Shown: one piece after another, positions 31,247-42,633 of the stretch
How the letters are laid out: every line of letters starts with the position of its first letter
Position numbering within the stretch: position 1 is the first letter of the stretch
From: Letharia columbiana
Taxonomy: Eukaryota; Ascomycota; Lecanoromycetes; Lecanorales; Parmeliaceae
Reading direction: 5' to 3'
Assembly (NCBI RefSeq): GCF_014066305.1
Contig: NW_023501110.1
Coordinates: 174,907-238,906, forward strand
Length of the DNA: 64,000 nt
Notes under the pieces: generated by a model
What the model was told of the DNA's origin: nothing
Databases searched by the model: none
The model's input: the letters and a program-made list of their open reading frames with translations, nothing else
Made by a program: the position numbers and the translations under genes

Positions 31247-31930
31247 TCACCCCGCCACCCCTCCCGGCCTATCCGCCCCCCTCACCAAGACCCCAAACAC
31301 AACTCCCGCAACCACAAGCGCGAGCACAAACACCCACCCAATGAGACAGTTCCGGCTCCTGCCCTTACCCTTAACCCCCGCTATCGTCCTCATCCTTCCT
31401 TGGCCCTCCACATCGTCCCCCCCACCCCTCGCATTCCGACCCCCCCGCAACTCCACATCCTCGAACCCCGCCCCAGAGCGCCCCTCGTGACCACCCGCCC
31501 CGTTCCGACAATGCGGCCGCGCGGTCGGCGCGGGCGCCACGAGGTGCGGGGCGTGGTCGGCGAGGTACAACGTCGTTGGGCGGGGCGTTGCGAGTGGGTT
31601 TCGAGACGTTTCTTGCATATGCGGCGTGTCGTCGCGACCGGGATGCTCTTCTTCTACTGCTTCCTCTGCATCTGCACGCGGCGCCCTAAACCCCCATTCA
31701 TCTACTCCGTGTCTATCCAAACGTGGATCCGGACCCACGATCGAAACGGGCGACAGGTATCCCAGCGTGGGCGAATCGGGTCCGAGGGGCGATACGGTTG
31801 GTTCTTCTGCGTGTCGAGGGTAAGTATCGGCGGTTGCGGGGTTGTGGTATTGGCTTAGGGGGCCGAGGGATTCGGGGCGTGGTGGGAGGGGGGAGAGGGG
31901 CGAGGGGAGGGGTGGGTGTGGGTGGGGCAT
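31247..31930 (-). CDS. Tail-anchored membrane protein, unknown function
   Basis: The frame is open for 436 codons, but the upstream part is basic low-complexity sequence; ATG 31930 (MPHPHPPLPSPLSPLPP) gives a sensible 227-residue protein. The N-terminal 190 residues are Pro/Gly/Arg-rich and probably disordered. Near the C-terminus CLIGWVFVLALVVAGVVFG forms one transmembrane helix followed by a short basic tail, the layout of a tail-anchored protein with its bulk in the cytosol. No enzyme motif is seen. High GC (over 60%) contrasts with the AT block 1.4 kb away. Confidence 0.6.
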   Translation of the reverse strand: MPHPHPPLPSPLSPLPPRPESLGPLSQYHNPATADTYPRHAEEPTVSPLGPDSPTLGYLSPVSIVGPDPRLDRHGVDEWGFRAPRADAEEAVEEEHPGRDDTPHMQETSRNPLATPRPTTLYLADHAPHLVAPAPTARPHCRNGAGGHEGRSGAGFEDVELRGGRNARGGGDDVEGQGRMRTIAGVKGKGRSRNCLIGWVFVLALVVAGVVFGVLVRGADRPGGVAG

Positions 31931-32846
31931 GGTGGTGGATTTGAATTTGGAGTTGATTTTGGGTTTGATTTTGGTGTTGGTTGTAGGGTTTGGTTTGCTT
32001 CGGCTTGAATGGGTGGTGTGGCACGGCCTGCGTGGACGTTCTATCTGGCGAGGTAAGAGAAGCAGAGAAGGAGCCAGTGGCTGCTTTTGCGGTCGTTTGT
32101 TTACTGCTGTAGGGTGAGAGTGCAGATAGCGAGAGAGGGCATTGGGAATTGTACTAGGATTGGAATGTGTCGGAAAGATGTCGAATGAGATGGGCAATTC
32201 TTTCTTTCTTTCTGAACATTGGCCCCAGGAAAAGAGACAATTTTTAGAATTACTAACAAAGAAACTCGTGCTGTGAAGACGCGCGCACAAATGATATTCG
32301 GGCATCGCTTTGTTGTTGTCTTTATCCTCTGCGAAAGACAAAGATGAATCTTCTTTCTTTTGTTTTCGTTTTCTCAATGAGTATGTGAGAGGTTTTTTCC
32401 TTTGTCGTGGCCATGATGGGCGATGGGTGCGTGTACTGGAGCCCATGGTAGGCTTCCCTGAGAAGCTTGTATGCGGTCTAGCAGCGTCGAGAGATCGCAA
32501 GGAGAGGGGAGGAGAGGATGGCGGTGAGTGTCGTATCCAGTAAGAATAGATATACAAAGGGGGGGAAGACGTTCGACGGTGTTAGGGATCTCGTCCGCTA
32601 TGCTCCAAAAGACGCCGTACCACGCAACAAGAGCAGAATGAGCCGCGGCAATTATTTTGTAGGTATCCGAAGTAAGGAATTTCCACTCATCGTCGTGGAA
32701 ACTAAAATGCGTATATGGGAAATACGCTGCTGGCATGCGAGACAACCAATAATGCCCTGCGCGCTGCACTATGATGGCAAATATATTAGGCGTTTCTTCT
32801 CAGCGCAAGGGACTACAGCACGGGAACGGTTGCGTCATTTTGCTAA
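31931..32846. other. Intergenic
   Basis: It contains pyrimidine-rich leader sequence for the minus-strand gene to its left. No frame here is protein-like enough to annotate. Confidence 0.4.
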
Positions 32847-34136
32847 TCACGGGCCAGGAGCTTTCGTCCACGTGTCGCAGCCCTTTACCTTCCACCAGCC
32901 TTCGACCCTGACGATCTCTGCGGGAGTGATGACAGTCTCCTCCAACAGCGCTCCCGGTGCTCTCACTTCGCCACCTGGCGCGGCCTTCTGCACGTGAGAA
33001 GACCGTCCTTCATTTTCTACAGGCTCCGAGATCTCCTCGACTCGCGCCTGAAAACTGAGGACTTTTTTCGCATCTGCGAGCAGAGCTTGTGTCTTCTCAA
33101 TGCAAGTGTCGAGAAAGTTGTCCAGTATCTTTGCGTCGAGTGCGAGGTCGGAGCAGCTGGTTGCTTTTGCATTCACAGGCTCTGGGTCTCCGAATCTTGC
33201 GGTCCGCTTTGGGTTTCGAAGGGCTGTTTTGGCGAGTTGGGAGGAGGTAGGAGGAGGAAGGGCGGTGCTGTCGTCGAGGTTTGCAATAGTGGGTCCATCG
33301 TACAAGGATGAAGGGGTGGTGGGTAAGGTATGGGTAGACTTGGAGAAGTGGGAGACGGTTGGAGTGCTGCGTGATTCCTTGTAAGCAGTCCTCTTACTAA
33401 GGTGTCCCAACCCCGATGATTGTTTCCAGGAATTCAGCTCACCAGAATCCTCATTTGTTCTTGCAGATCCGTCCTCATCAACGATATCCGTATCTTGCGG
33501 TGATGGAGTGCCGGGTTGGGTCCAAGGTTCTGGATCTTCCTTCTTCCATTCGGTCCAGCCATCCCCTGCTGTCCAATTCGTAGTCCAATCCCCACCACCA
33601 GAAGTCGCAGGGGTACTCCAACCCTGCTCCCCCGCAGCGCTCCAAGCACTCTCCGAGACACAGGAATGCCCCTCATAATTCCCCTTTTCATCCCCGGAGG
33701 TCTCCAACCGTGACTGTATCTTCGACTTATAGAAAAGATGATGCTCCTCCCACCGCTCGCGGTACTCCCTCGTCCAAGTCCCCTCTCGCCGTATACCCTG
33801 CTCAAACTCGTCCTTACGGGCCAACCTTGGGAGCTCCTCCTCAGAAGCGTTTCCATCATCTGAGCAGGCCTCGCTCACGAGGTCGTCGGAATTCCATTCG
33901 TACGCCTCAAGGTCAGAGGCGTGGTCTCTGTCCCACAAGTGTGCGACTAGAGCGGCATCTTCGTCTGCTGAATCGGTGTCGTCGGGGGGCTCGAAATTGA
34001 CCTCGGCTGACGGAAGGATGTAATCGGATGAGTCAAGGGTAATCTTTTCTAGCCAGTCGGCGTTATCCGTGATGATTTGCGTTGTTGTAGGGTCTTCCGA
34101 GCTGCCGATGGAGGCGGTGCACTCTCCAGGCTGCAT
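32847..34136 (-). CDS. Acidic, Trp-rich protein of 429 aa, unknown function
   Basis: Single-exon frame from ATG 34136 to the stop at 32847. Residues about 40-110 are very acidic. Residues about 165-215 contain many Trp in a Gly/Ser/Thr context (for example DWTTNWTAGDGWTEW). Residues about 330-365 form a likely helix (LDAKILDNFLDTCIEKTQAL). The C-terminus ends with VEGWWKVKGCDTWTKAPGP. No signal peptide or membrane helix. I do not recognise a family. Length, even codon use and lack of interruption support a real gene. Confidence 0.65.
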   Translation of the reverse strand: MQPGECTASIGSSEDPTTTQIITDNADWLEKITLDSSDYILPSAEVNFEPPDDTDSADEDAALVAHLWDRDHASDLEAYEWNSDDLVSEACSDDGNASEEELPRLARKDEFEQGIRREGTWTREYRERWEEHHLFYKSKIQSRLETSGDEKGNYEGHSCVSESAWSAAGEQGWSTPATSGGGDWTTNWTAGDGWTEWKKEDPEPWTQPGTPSPQDTDIVDEDGSARTNEDSGELNSWKQSSGLGHLSKRTAYKESRSTPTVSHFSKSTHTLPTTPSSLYDGPTIANLDDSTALPPPTSSQLAKTALRNPKRTARFGDPEPVNAKATSCSDLALDAKILDNFLDTCIEKTQALLADAKKVLSFQARVEEISEPVENEGRSSHVQKAAPGGEVRAPGALLEETVITPAEIVRVEGWWKVKGCDTWTKAPGP

Positions 34137-35054
34137 AATGGAGGATCTGTCCTTAAAGAACGGTTAATCGTGTTGTGAAATGGCGAGCGCGATTTTTTGG
34201 CGTGGCGCGATAAAAGCAACGCGATGTGACGTTGAGGATGCGGTGAATCCTTTGATAAAACACCAAGCACGTAATGACGTCTTGAACAAGGACTCGAGAT
34301 GAGGTTGGGGGCCGAAGACTGGTGCTAGGATTTCCAAGGGCTCAGGTACGAGGGGTTGATATCGGAAGGTGCGATACTCGACAATGAGAGGACAAAGGCT
34401 ATTGTGGCTTCCTTTGTTCATGTCGCATATCAACAAGGCAATACAACACTGACAGTTTGTGAACTTACAGGAGTGAGCTTTTGAAAGGGAGACGCATTTG
34501 TTTTGTCAAGAGTTGGAGCAAGATTGAGGTACGACGTACGGATATTCTCGGTCACAAGTTTCAGGATTGTATCACGTGACTCCTTTTCGCCTCCCAGCTT
34601 GGCGCATTGCTTTTACCGTTACTCTGAGATCCAGGATCTAGCTAATGCTGACCATAACTGTATGGTGATGTGAGAAAGAAATCATTAATAGCTCAGAACT
34701 CATGAAGTGGTTCCCGTCAAATATTGTCGGGAGGATGAGCAATCAGAGCGGAGCGCGTGGCCAATACATCAGATTTGAGCAAACTAGATGTTTTCGGAGT
34801 CTGTTCCCTCTACCAAGCGGAGTAAGCGCTCTTTTTTTTGTCACAGGACATGCTGTGACCTTACAATGGCTCACAATTCATACTATACCACCCTACGATG
34901 GGGCGCATTTCCTCTCTCCTTTCTCTTTCCGCTCCGGCCATGACATGTACATATACAGAGGCGACGGCATCTGCATCAGCTACATCGATACTCAGGGCAG
35001 AAGTGTCGCGAACCTAAGATGCTTTGGACCGCACACGCGTATTCCACGAGTTTC
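34137..35054. other. Intergenic
   Basis: Plus-strand frame 34702-35112 overlaps exon 3 of the protease gene on the other strand and lacks protein character. Nothing else is supported. Confidence 0.4.
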
Positions 35055-36134
35055 TCATCTAAAGGAAGTCTCATTCTTCGGCGCAAACGTTAGGTTCGTA
35101 GCATCGGTATGATACGGCGACACTCTACCCCGTACAGAGTCAAGTCTCTGGCTTTCCACGATGTCTGGGGAAGACGTATTTAGCAGATCTAGCATCGTTC
35201 CAAGCTTCCGACCTTCGAAAGACTGCGGCTGATCTGCCTGTGGATAGTCTCTGCATCCTTTGTCGACGCCTAAATGGTAAGCGTCAGCGACGAGGTGATA
35301 CTAAGCGTTTATAAGACCGACCATTCCAGGTGAAAATGCACTTACTGGCCACAAAGAGAACATAATTCAGCGCATTGGAAGTCGCATTCATCGGCGAGAG
35401 CGAAAACGCATAGTTCCAATCCATGGTTTCGTCCACGCTATCCTCAACCGTGACGCCAATGTAGAAATGAGCAATCTCATGCAGCAGCATGTACATCTGC
35501 GACTGCCAAAAAGCAGTAAAGTTTCCTTCGAATTGGTTCGTAGCCTCGTTGACAGTTGGACAATTCCCTACGGCTGGCAGTGTCGGCATCAGGAAGAAAA
35601 GAGGGCAGATGAAGATGTTCGGTGTTTTCGGGTAGTACATGAGCGCCCAAGTCGGATTTCCTTTGCAAATATCATAGATGTCAAATTCTTGGCCTGCTTT
35701 GTGAATGATCACTGTGTCTGGTTTCAATGCGCAGACGAGACTCGGCACTAGCAATTCTTTGCCGAAATCCAGACGAAGTGGCACTCCGATCGTGACCCTG
35801 CTCAATATCCCATGGACAACCGTCTCGTAATACGAATTTTTGAAAAACGCTTGATATGGTGCACTTGTTACCCCGTAATGGGTTTCCCGAATAGCCAGTG
35901 GTAGAACATCGTAGAGACTTTCCAGCACGTTTTGGACCTGTGGGGCGAGTAGACTGCAGTGCTGGATTGTGTAGTCGTTGCTTTTCGTGATATCGTTCGG
36001 GGCTGCTTAAGAAGTCAGAACCATGTTTCTCCACGAAACGAGGATCTAACGTTACTTTGTTGAGGTAGAGCACAGCTGCATTGTATCAGTAAGGAAACGC
36101 TCAGAGCCTGGCTAATGCATGCTAATGGCCCCAT
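35055..36134 (-). CDS. Secreted M35-like zinc metalloprotease (three exons)
   Basis: Predicted exons 36134-36056, 36002-35346 and 35269-35055 give 316 residues. Intron 1 (53 nt) has CTGAC and CAG; intron 2 (76 nt) has GTAAGT and TTTAG; phases agree. The N-terminus MGPLACISQALSVSLLIQCS is a plausible signal peptide. At 201-205 is HEIAH, the HExxH zinc site, and about 16 residues on TMDWNYA fits the GTxDxxY-type third ligand of aspzincins such as deuterolysin and lysine-specific metallo-endopeptidase. NALNYVLF further on resembles the conserved NAxNY region of M35-like fungal proteins. It probably acts outside the cell on proteins, for nutrition or host interaction. The C-terminal exon is supported by frame only. 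Confidence 0.78.
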
Positions 36135-36954
36135 CGAAAGAGACGTGAGCCCAGAAGACTTTGAAGAGGGAAGAGGGTCGAGCGCAGCAGGCGCGCCTTT
36201 GAAAAGGAAAGAAATTGCACAGGAGCAAATAGCAGTCGCGCCTATTATCCTGCGCCTAAGCTATAGCGCAGATATCAACAAGATTTGGGTGCTAGAGAAG
36301 GACCCGTAGAAGCGAAAGGAGAGATTGCGGCTCGCTTTAGGCGCTGTTGCAAACCCGGAGTGCTACGGTCGGCAAAAAAGATCCTAGCTTCTCCTGTAGA
36401 ACTAGACCGTGGAGTGGAGCTGGAGTTCATCATGGGACGAAGAAGACTAGGCATTCGGCAGATAACTACCCAATTCTGCTGTAGTCTCCGGTGGCAAATC
36501 CTCAATGCCACCAGTCTGCCTAACTTCTCGCTGGTCACCCAAAGCCTTCACTAACGGCAGTGGGGCTTGCATCACCCGATGCTACAAAGAAACGTGACTT
36601 TTCAAGGGGAGATCAGCGTCTTTGACATTGCATTGGCAGAGGGACCTTGTTATGACGATTCTAGATATTTCAAGTGTGTCCGACATGCGTGGAGAAAGCA
36701 GGTCTCTGGTTCTGTGTCAGTCACTGCGACCTTTGTTTGCCCAGTCCCGGAACTCTTTAGAAAATGCGCACAACGTTCAGACACGGTGGAACATGTGAGA
36801 ACCCAGAGCCTGGTTTGCAATGAAGACAAAGAGCAATGGTCCCCTCATGCAACTCTAACTGCGTCTAAGATCTATAAAATGTGCAGTCAGTCTCTCTTCC
36901 TTGGCCACACTCAGCTTTTACACTAATGAAAATCGCGACCATCGTTCCAACAAC
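36135..36954. other. Divergent intergenic region
   Basis: Between the minus-strand protease gene and the plus-strand 169-aa gene. No element is recognised; a TATAAA-like box (CTATAAAATG, about 36872) lies 80 bp before the plus-strand ATG. Confidence 0.4.
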
Positions 36955-37464
36955 ATGGACCACCAACTACCAATCAGATCTCTCAACATACCCCAACCAC
37001 CGCAAAGATCCTTCGCCAGCATCTCCTCAAGCCTCTTCCACCTCCTCTGCCGCCGCCAATCAGACCTGTGGCATCTGCGCACCTTATCGGCCAACAACTC
37101 CCTAACGCCATGGCTTATGGATCCTTTCCTGCACCCTCTCTCCTATCTGGCCAAAGTCCTCGCGCTCACTGAAGACCCCATCCCGGCAGCGCTGCGCGGA
37201 GAGATCCGCGAATCGTTGCTGGCGATGGAAGCGGAAGCGGAGCATTTGCGCACGGAGATCGAGTGTAATTTTTGGCGGGCGTATTTCCGGACTGGGAGGC
37301 AGAGGGAGGAAGAGGATTTGGGGAGGCAGAGGGAGGAGTGTGGGAGGCGTTGGGTGGGTTTGTTGCAAGGCTGGGAGAGGGAGTGTAGGAGGTATTATGA
37401 TCCGGTTAGGGATCCGACGGAGGTGCATGTTACGGCGCGATTGGCGCTGCTTGGGCTCGAATGA
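36955..37464 (+). CDS. Small helical protein of 169 aa, unknown
   Basis: Chosen start ATG 36955 (MDHQLPIRSLNIPQPPQRSF). Residues about 55-120 look helical and moderately hydrophobic (WLMDPFLHPLSYLAKVLAL). Residues about 100-155 are rich in Arg and Glu (GRQREEEDLGRQREECGRRW), with a repeated GRQREE unit, and likely form a charged helix. There is no signal peptide, membrane helix or known motif. It ends at TGA 37462-37464. Confidence 0.5.
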   Translation: MDHQLPIRSLNIPQPPQRSFASISSSLFHLLCRRQSDLWHLRTLSANNSLTPWLMDPFLHPLSYLAKVLALTEDPIPAALRGEIRESLLAMEAEAEHLRTEIECNFWRAYFRTGRQREEEDLGRQREECGRRWVGLLQGWERECRRYYDPVRDPTEVHVTARLALLGLE

Positions 37465-37675
37465 GATTGGAGATTGAGATGTTTGGTTTGAGGCTGACGT
37501 GAATTTGGCGTCTTCAATGTACAGTATGGCTAATCAATAAGCACTGTGCTGCCGCCACCGTCCCTTGATAGACATTTCGAGCGGAAGTTCCAAACAGAAG
37601 TCCCTCGTTTTGATTTTTTAAAAGCTTGCTGAGAAGATCCGACTCGTGATGGGTGCTCTGAAAGACACTGCAAGA

Positions 37676-40600
37676 TCACACTAGCTGTCTGTTTGGCATT
37701 TTTGCTATATTCGTTGAATTCCTTCGAATGCCCTTGACGGTGTTGACAAGCTCCATGCTTTCTGGTGGCTCAAAAGATCCTGTGGAACAAGTCGTACATG
37801 AACAGCCACCACGATGGCTATAGTTTTTGATCTTCGCTTTGTGACTTCGAGTCTTTGGGGCATGTGGTGGAGCGTCTTCAGCTTTGGGAGCGTGGATAGT
37901 CTCTCTGCATCCCGAATATTGTCCGTTCGACAGATTATCATATCTGAGTATCGACTGATATTCCAGGGGACATGTTGCACAGTCGTCAGACAACGATATT
38001 TGGTCATTGCTGTCGTTGGGTCCCTTGCACATGTCGAAACTCGACGCCTGCATGTGTGGAGTCTTACGTCTTCTCTCTGATGCAATCGCTTTTTCTTGCA
38101 CCAGATGGTCAGTGAAACTCAGTGGCGACGGCCGTCGTTGTGGGCTCCAGATTGCATTTCCATTGACTTCTTCACGTTCAGGGGAGACCGATGTTGGAGG
38201 AGACGGTGATAGTGAGCCATCATCTTCTGTTGAAGTCTTCTTGGTGGTTTTCCCATCCTGAATGGAAGTGTTGGGTAACATATGGACAGTGTTTTGTCTC
38301 CAGGCGACGCTTTGGGGGAGCTTGAGTGGGTGATGGGCTTGACCAAATACCACACAACCGTTGGCTTCGAGCTTGCCGTGTGGGATTCTATGCCCGATTA
38401 TTTTGTACGAGTCGTGGTATACCTGCTGTAAACGGTCGCACTTGCAGCGATTCGAACTGACGCCAGCGCATGGCTCAAAAAGCATGGAGCCTCGATGCCA
38501 TTGGAGCTTCGCAGAGGTTAGGTATTGCTGATCCTGGCGGTGTCCGGCTTTTGCGTAGAACATCCTTAGCATTGAAACGCCGACGGCAAGGTAATCCTTA
38601 TCCTTTGGGAGGCTTCTCCACTTCCGGCACAGTCCACCCAAACCAGATCCAGGCTTAATGATATCGCCCAATCCGCTTGCAAAAAGTACAACAGCATCGA
38701 CATCTTCAACAAGGTCGTACCATCGTCCAGCAGATTTTTCAAGAATCTGTGACTTCTGTTTGAGATGCCTGTCCTCATCAGCAACGGCTCTGAACTCCCA
38801 TCCGTGCAAGGTGCTCTGCCATGTGGCATGGATGGCCATTCCGGGAGTAGCTTGCGTTGTTGCTTCCCTTTCCATGAGACGGTCCAGAATAGACCAGGTA
38901 TCCAACACAGCGTCTCTGAAGCAGTACTCCTTCTCTTCATTCGACTCACAGTCGAACAGCTTCTGCGACTTGTTCTTGGTGACTGCTTCCCTAGCAGCAA
39001 ATCCCTGCTGTGAAGGGTCTAAGGGAGAAATCTTAACTTTTTCCCCGTCGACAACGAAAGGTTTAATATGGTGCCGCAGCTGGATGATGTGCAGTATGAC
39101 TGGGAGGGCTGGAACTAGCCAAGATCTTCGATCCTTTTCATCATAAAGAACTACCGGGAGATTCTCTGAACGATCGACTGTCTTTTGAAATGGCTCATGC
39201 TGCGAGTAATGAAACGAGCCGTCTTTTGCACCCAATACAAAATTCACTTGAGCAGAGATTATTCTCGAGACACCTAAAGTCCCACCGGTGAGTCTTGGAG
39301 GCGGGCCGGCTTCCTTCGCTTTCGACCAGTCAATGCTCTTGTAGTCGGCGTCTGAGGTTCCAAGGTGGGTTTCGGCCTCTTTCCACCATCCAAGATACGC
39401 ACGCGTAGTCCTAAGTGCCTCATGATTGAGGTCCTTCAAAAAGACTCGATTCGGGCATTGCACTGATGCTTCGCGATACGGGATTCGCTCCTCGTCCCGA
39501 GCACATATCAAATGCCATTGGACGGACTCCTCGTGGACACGTATGGGTACAAATAAGACCGAATACCCTTTCAACACCAAGCCGCCTTCGAAATCCACCG
39601 CGTGTCTTGCGCCACCAAGAGCAGCCATCATTTCTAGCGGAATCTCGAGTCCCACTTCATGGTCGTTTCTGTGGACTGTTGGAAATCCATAGGCAATGAC
39701 GGGGTTCGTGAATAGTGGAAACCAACAACTTTGGTCTTCGCCACTAGGCGAGTTCATGTCAAAAGTAAGGTTCAAAATGGCCGGTGCCACTCCTCTAGCT
39801 CTCAGGACTGCCTCCAGCTTTGAATCACAATATTCAATTCGACCATCTCCGGACGTTCGGAGTGCGGCCCCCATCCATGCCAGCTGCTGGACAACGTCCA
39901 CAACGATGTCTGGATTTCCGGATGTGATGTAGAGAGACATAGAACCGCGAGTGACTTGGAACTCAAGCTCAGCATGACTGGAGGGTGCACCGTCTCTAGA
40001 AATATTTCCGTCATCAATACGATCACAAATTTTAGACTGTGACGTGTGGGAAGGGCTATCCAAAGCAGCCTGTAGGGCATCCAGAACTTTCGAACCATGT
40101 GCAGGCCAGTTTTGTTGTATATACTCTGAGCAGGTCGTCGCTTGAGCGTGCTGTGCAGACCCACTTATTGTAACAACGGGACTCAAAGCTGAATTTGGAA
40201 AGTCATCCTCACGGAATTGGTCATTCATGAAACCCAAGACGTTCCACTGAATCTTGATCGAAGCGCGGTACTGGCCTGCTTCGCCCGCTGACAAAGCCTC
40301 AAGCACCTGAGATTCTATGAGTGCCAGCTTGGCGTTGATCGAGTGGTGAAACTTTGAAGCTATCAAACCCTCGTTTCCGTCGAGAACCGTTCCTGTTGAA
40401 TGCCTATGTTCGCACTCAGCGATAGATCCAGGGTCATCGGGGATACCGTCTTTCAGTCGCTGATGCACACTTTTATCATCCGAGGAAGAAATCAACTCGT
40501 TTGCTTCATGCGACTCCATTTCTACATCGTCCGATGCATTAGCCATCTTATCGATAGGTCCGACGTTGTTAGCGTCCAGAGCTTGCGGCACGACCGAATC

Positions 40601-41843
40601 TGGATCCGGAATAGAGACCTTCAACCCAGCAGTCTCTTGATCTGGCGGGTTTTCACAGATTTTCCGGGGTTGCGAATTCGCAATTCGTGCTGCAGCTTCC
40701 GCTGACAGTCCTGGAGCCTGAGGGTTGCCTGACGGGAGCACACTCTCCTCTCTTGCCCTAGATCTTGTGCTTTCTGGTTTGATCTTTACAAGCATGCTTT
40801 GATTTTCTGAAACGACCGAACAGTGTGTCGCAGCCGCTGCTACCTTAGATCCACGTCTCGGGCTCTTTCTTCTACTTTCTTGTCCATTGCCCCGTCTACT
40901 CGCTCTAGGGCACTCAGACTCTTTTTGATGTACCTTCCTCATATGCTCTTTAAGATGGTCATTTCTCTTGAAACCGTGTGATCCAATCGTGGGTATAGGA
41001 TACTGGGAGAAGGTTAGTCTCTTTGAAATGTACCTTCCTCATATGCTCTTCAAGATCGTATTTTCTCTTGAAACCGTGTGATCCAATACGCCCGCACCAC
41101 TCGTACTTACAATCAAGTAGCTCGTCTGGTGCAGGGGGAAAGTGCACAACCATATGACTTTTAAGATCGTGAGCTCGAGAACTTATGTGGCCGCAGTCTG
41201 GGTATAGGCAGGGGTACTCGGAAGGCGATGAAGGAATTGGGGTGCTGAATAAGATGTCAGCGAATGCAGAAAATTGTCAGAGATGTAGGGTGGAGAGGCA
41301 ATGCTTCCCACTGAGTGCACCAACGAAGAGAGTAGTATCCTACCTGAGCTTTCGCTCCTTCACGTATTTTGAAGAGCTTACATGAGCAGTATGAACGACC
41401 TCAATACCAGGACGGTCTGCTTTCTGTGGGCCCAGCTGGCGACTGGGAACATAGCTGTGGACTGGGTAACTTTGGACTGGATAGCTTTGGACTGGGTAGG
41501 TCTGGACTGGATAGCTCTGTTGTGGTTGTGGGCTAGCCACTGAAGGGACTCTGGTAGCATAGCCAGAATTGCTAGTGCCGTGAGAAGAGGAGCGCTTCTT
41601 AGAGTTGTCCCTGGAGTGATAGCCAGCGTTGAGAGGAGGAGGCCTGAGGGTTTGATGCCCATGTGGGTATAGGTATCCACTGGTGGATTGCTGTTGAAGA
41701 TAGTAATTGGGAGTACCGTAAGTGTGGGAAGAACTGGATGAGAAGCCCAAGGCTTGGCCGCAATGGCCGCCGTTAGGATCATTCTCAGTTCCGCTTGAAG
41801 GATCATTTGCACTCGTAGGGCCACTGTTCCTCGTATAGGGCAT
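37676..41843 (-). CDS. Large C2H2 zinc-finger protein (about 1333 aa)
   Basis: Predicted exons 41843-41344, 41244-41034 and 40966-37676. Exon 1 encodes a Ser/Tyr/Pro-rich region with repeats of YPVQT and YPVQS. Exon 2 encodes C2H2 fingers: CLYPDC...HDLKSHMVVH and CKYEWC...DLEEHMRKVH. A third, damaged finger (GSHGFKRNDHLKEHMRKVH, cysteines lost) begins exon 3 and is a tandem partial copy of the second. The remaining 1080 residues have a disordered acidic stretch, then a large globular region (LFVPIRVHEESVQWHLICA; RTTRAYLGWWKEAETHLGTS) found in fungal zinc-finger proteins of unknown role, and a Cys-rich tail (GGCSCTTCSTGS). Intron 1 (99 nt, CTGAC branch) is good. The second junction is uncertain: a 67-nt intron is assumed, but CTAAC plus CCCAG inside it would fit a 31-nt one. 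Probable nuclear nucleic-acid binding. Confidence 0.68.
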
Positions 41844-42633
41844 ATTGGGCAAGGGATATGCTTAGAAGCTAAAGCACGAGACGAGAAGTCGCGATATGAG
41901 CTGGAAATGTTCATTATATTAATGAAAATGCGCCGCCAGGGCATGTATTTTCTTTCCAACGCTCTGAAGATCACATTGATAGATTGATGGTCATGGGATG
42001 GGCGGAGACATAATAATTGGATGGAAGGGGTAGGTTGGAAGAGAGGTCAGCAGTGATATACCGACATGGCGGGGTTCTCCGAGACCATATAGTCGTTGCA
42101 GAGAATGAGGCTGTTCTTCCTGCGCCCTGCTACGGTGGCTCGGCGATCACCGTGCATGAGGCTACATAGAGCTTGCATCTCGCATCGTCCAATCGCGATG
42201 CAGCACCGTGAACTTGTTTCTTCTTCCACTTCTCGCTTCGAAGCGCGTAGGTAGCACACGATCTCTGGTGATGCGCGGAGTCTGAGATGGAGAGAGTGGC
42301 GGAGACTTTTGACCGCGGTGCTGCGCATGGCAAGGCTGCGCTCATCCTCACCAATCGTTGTATTGGGAATATAATATCCGCGAGGCTTGGCACGACCTCG
42401 CATCTAGACGATACGATTGGTCAATAACATCTGATAAACACGAACGCATAAATCTTCTCCTCGTGCTGAAAGGACTTGTTCTGTTAAAACGATATGTATG
42501 ATGGTCATGAAGGATGGTTGAAAGAGAGCAGGAAGTATAGCAGGTCAGCCCTACGGCAATGCCGCCCAAGGCTCTGCAGCCGACTTTTTGTATCGAAGGC
42601 AAGCAGTAGCAACAGCCTCATCCCTCATTTTCA
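41844..42633. other. Intergenic
   Basis: Upstream of the zinc-finger gene and downstream of the reductase. Minus-strand frames at 42047-42403 are overlapping and unconvincing. Confidence 0.4.

Noticed and set aside
32518..32997. 159-codon plus-strand ORF
   Set aside because: Overlaps the 3' end of the 429-aa gene on the minus strand; no recognisable sequence.
34702..35112. 136-codon plus-strand ORF
   Set aside because: Overlaps exon 3 of the protease gene and lacks protein character.
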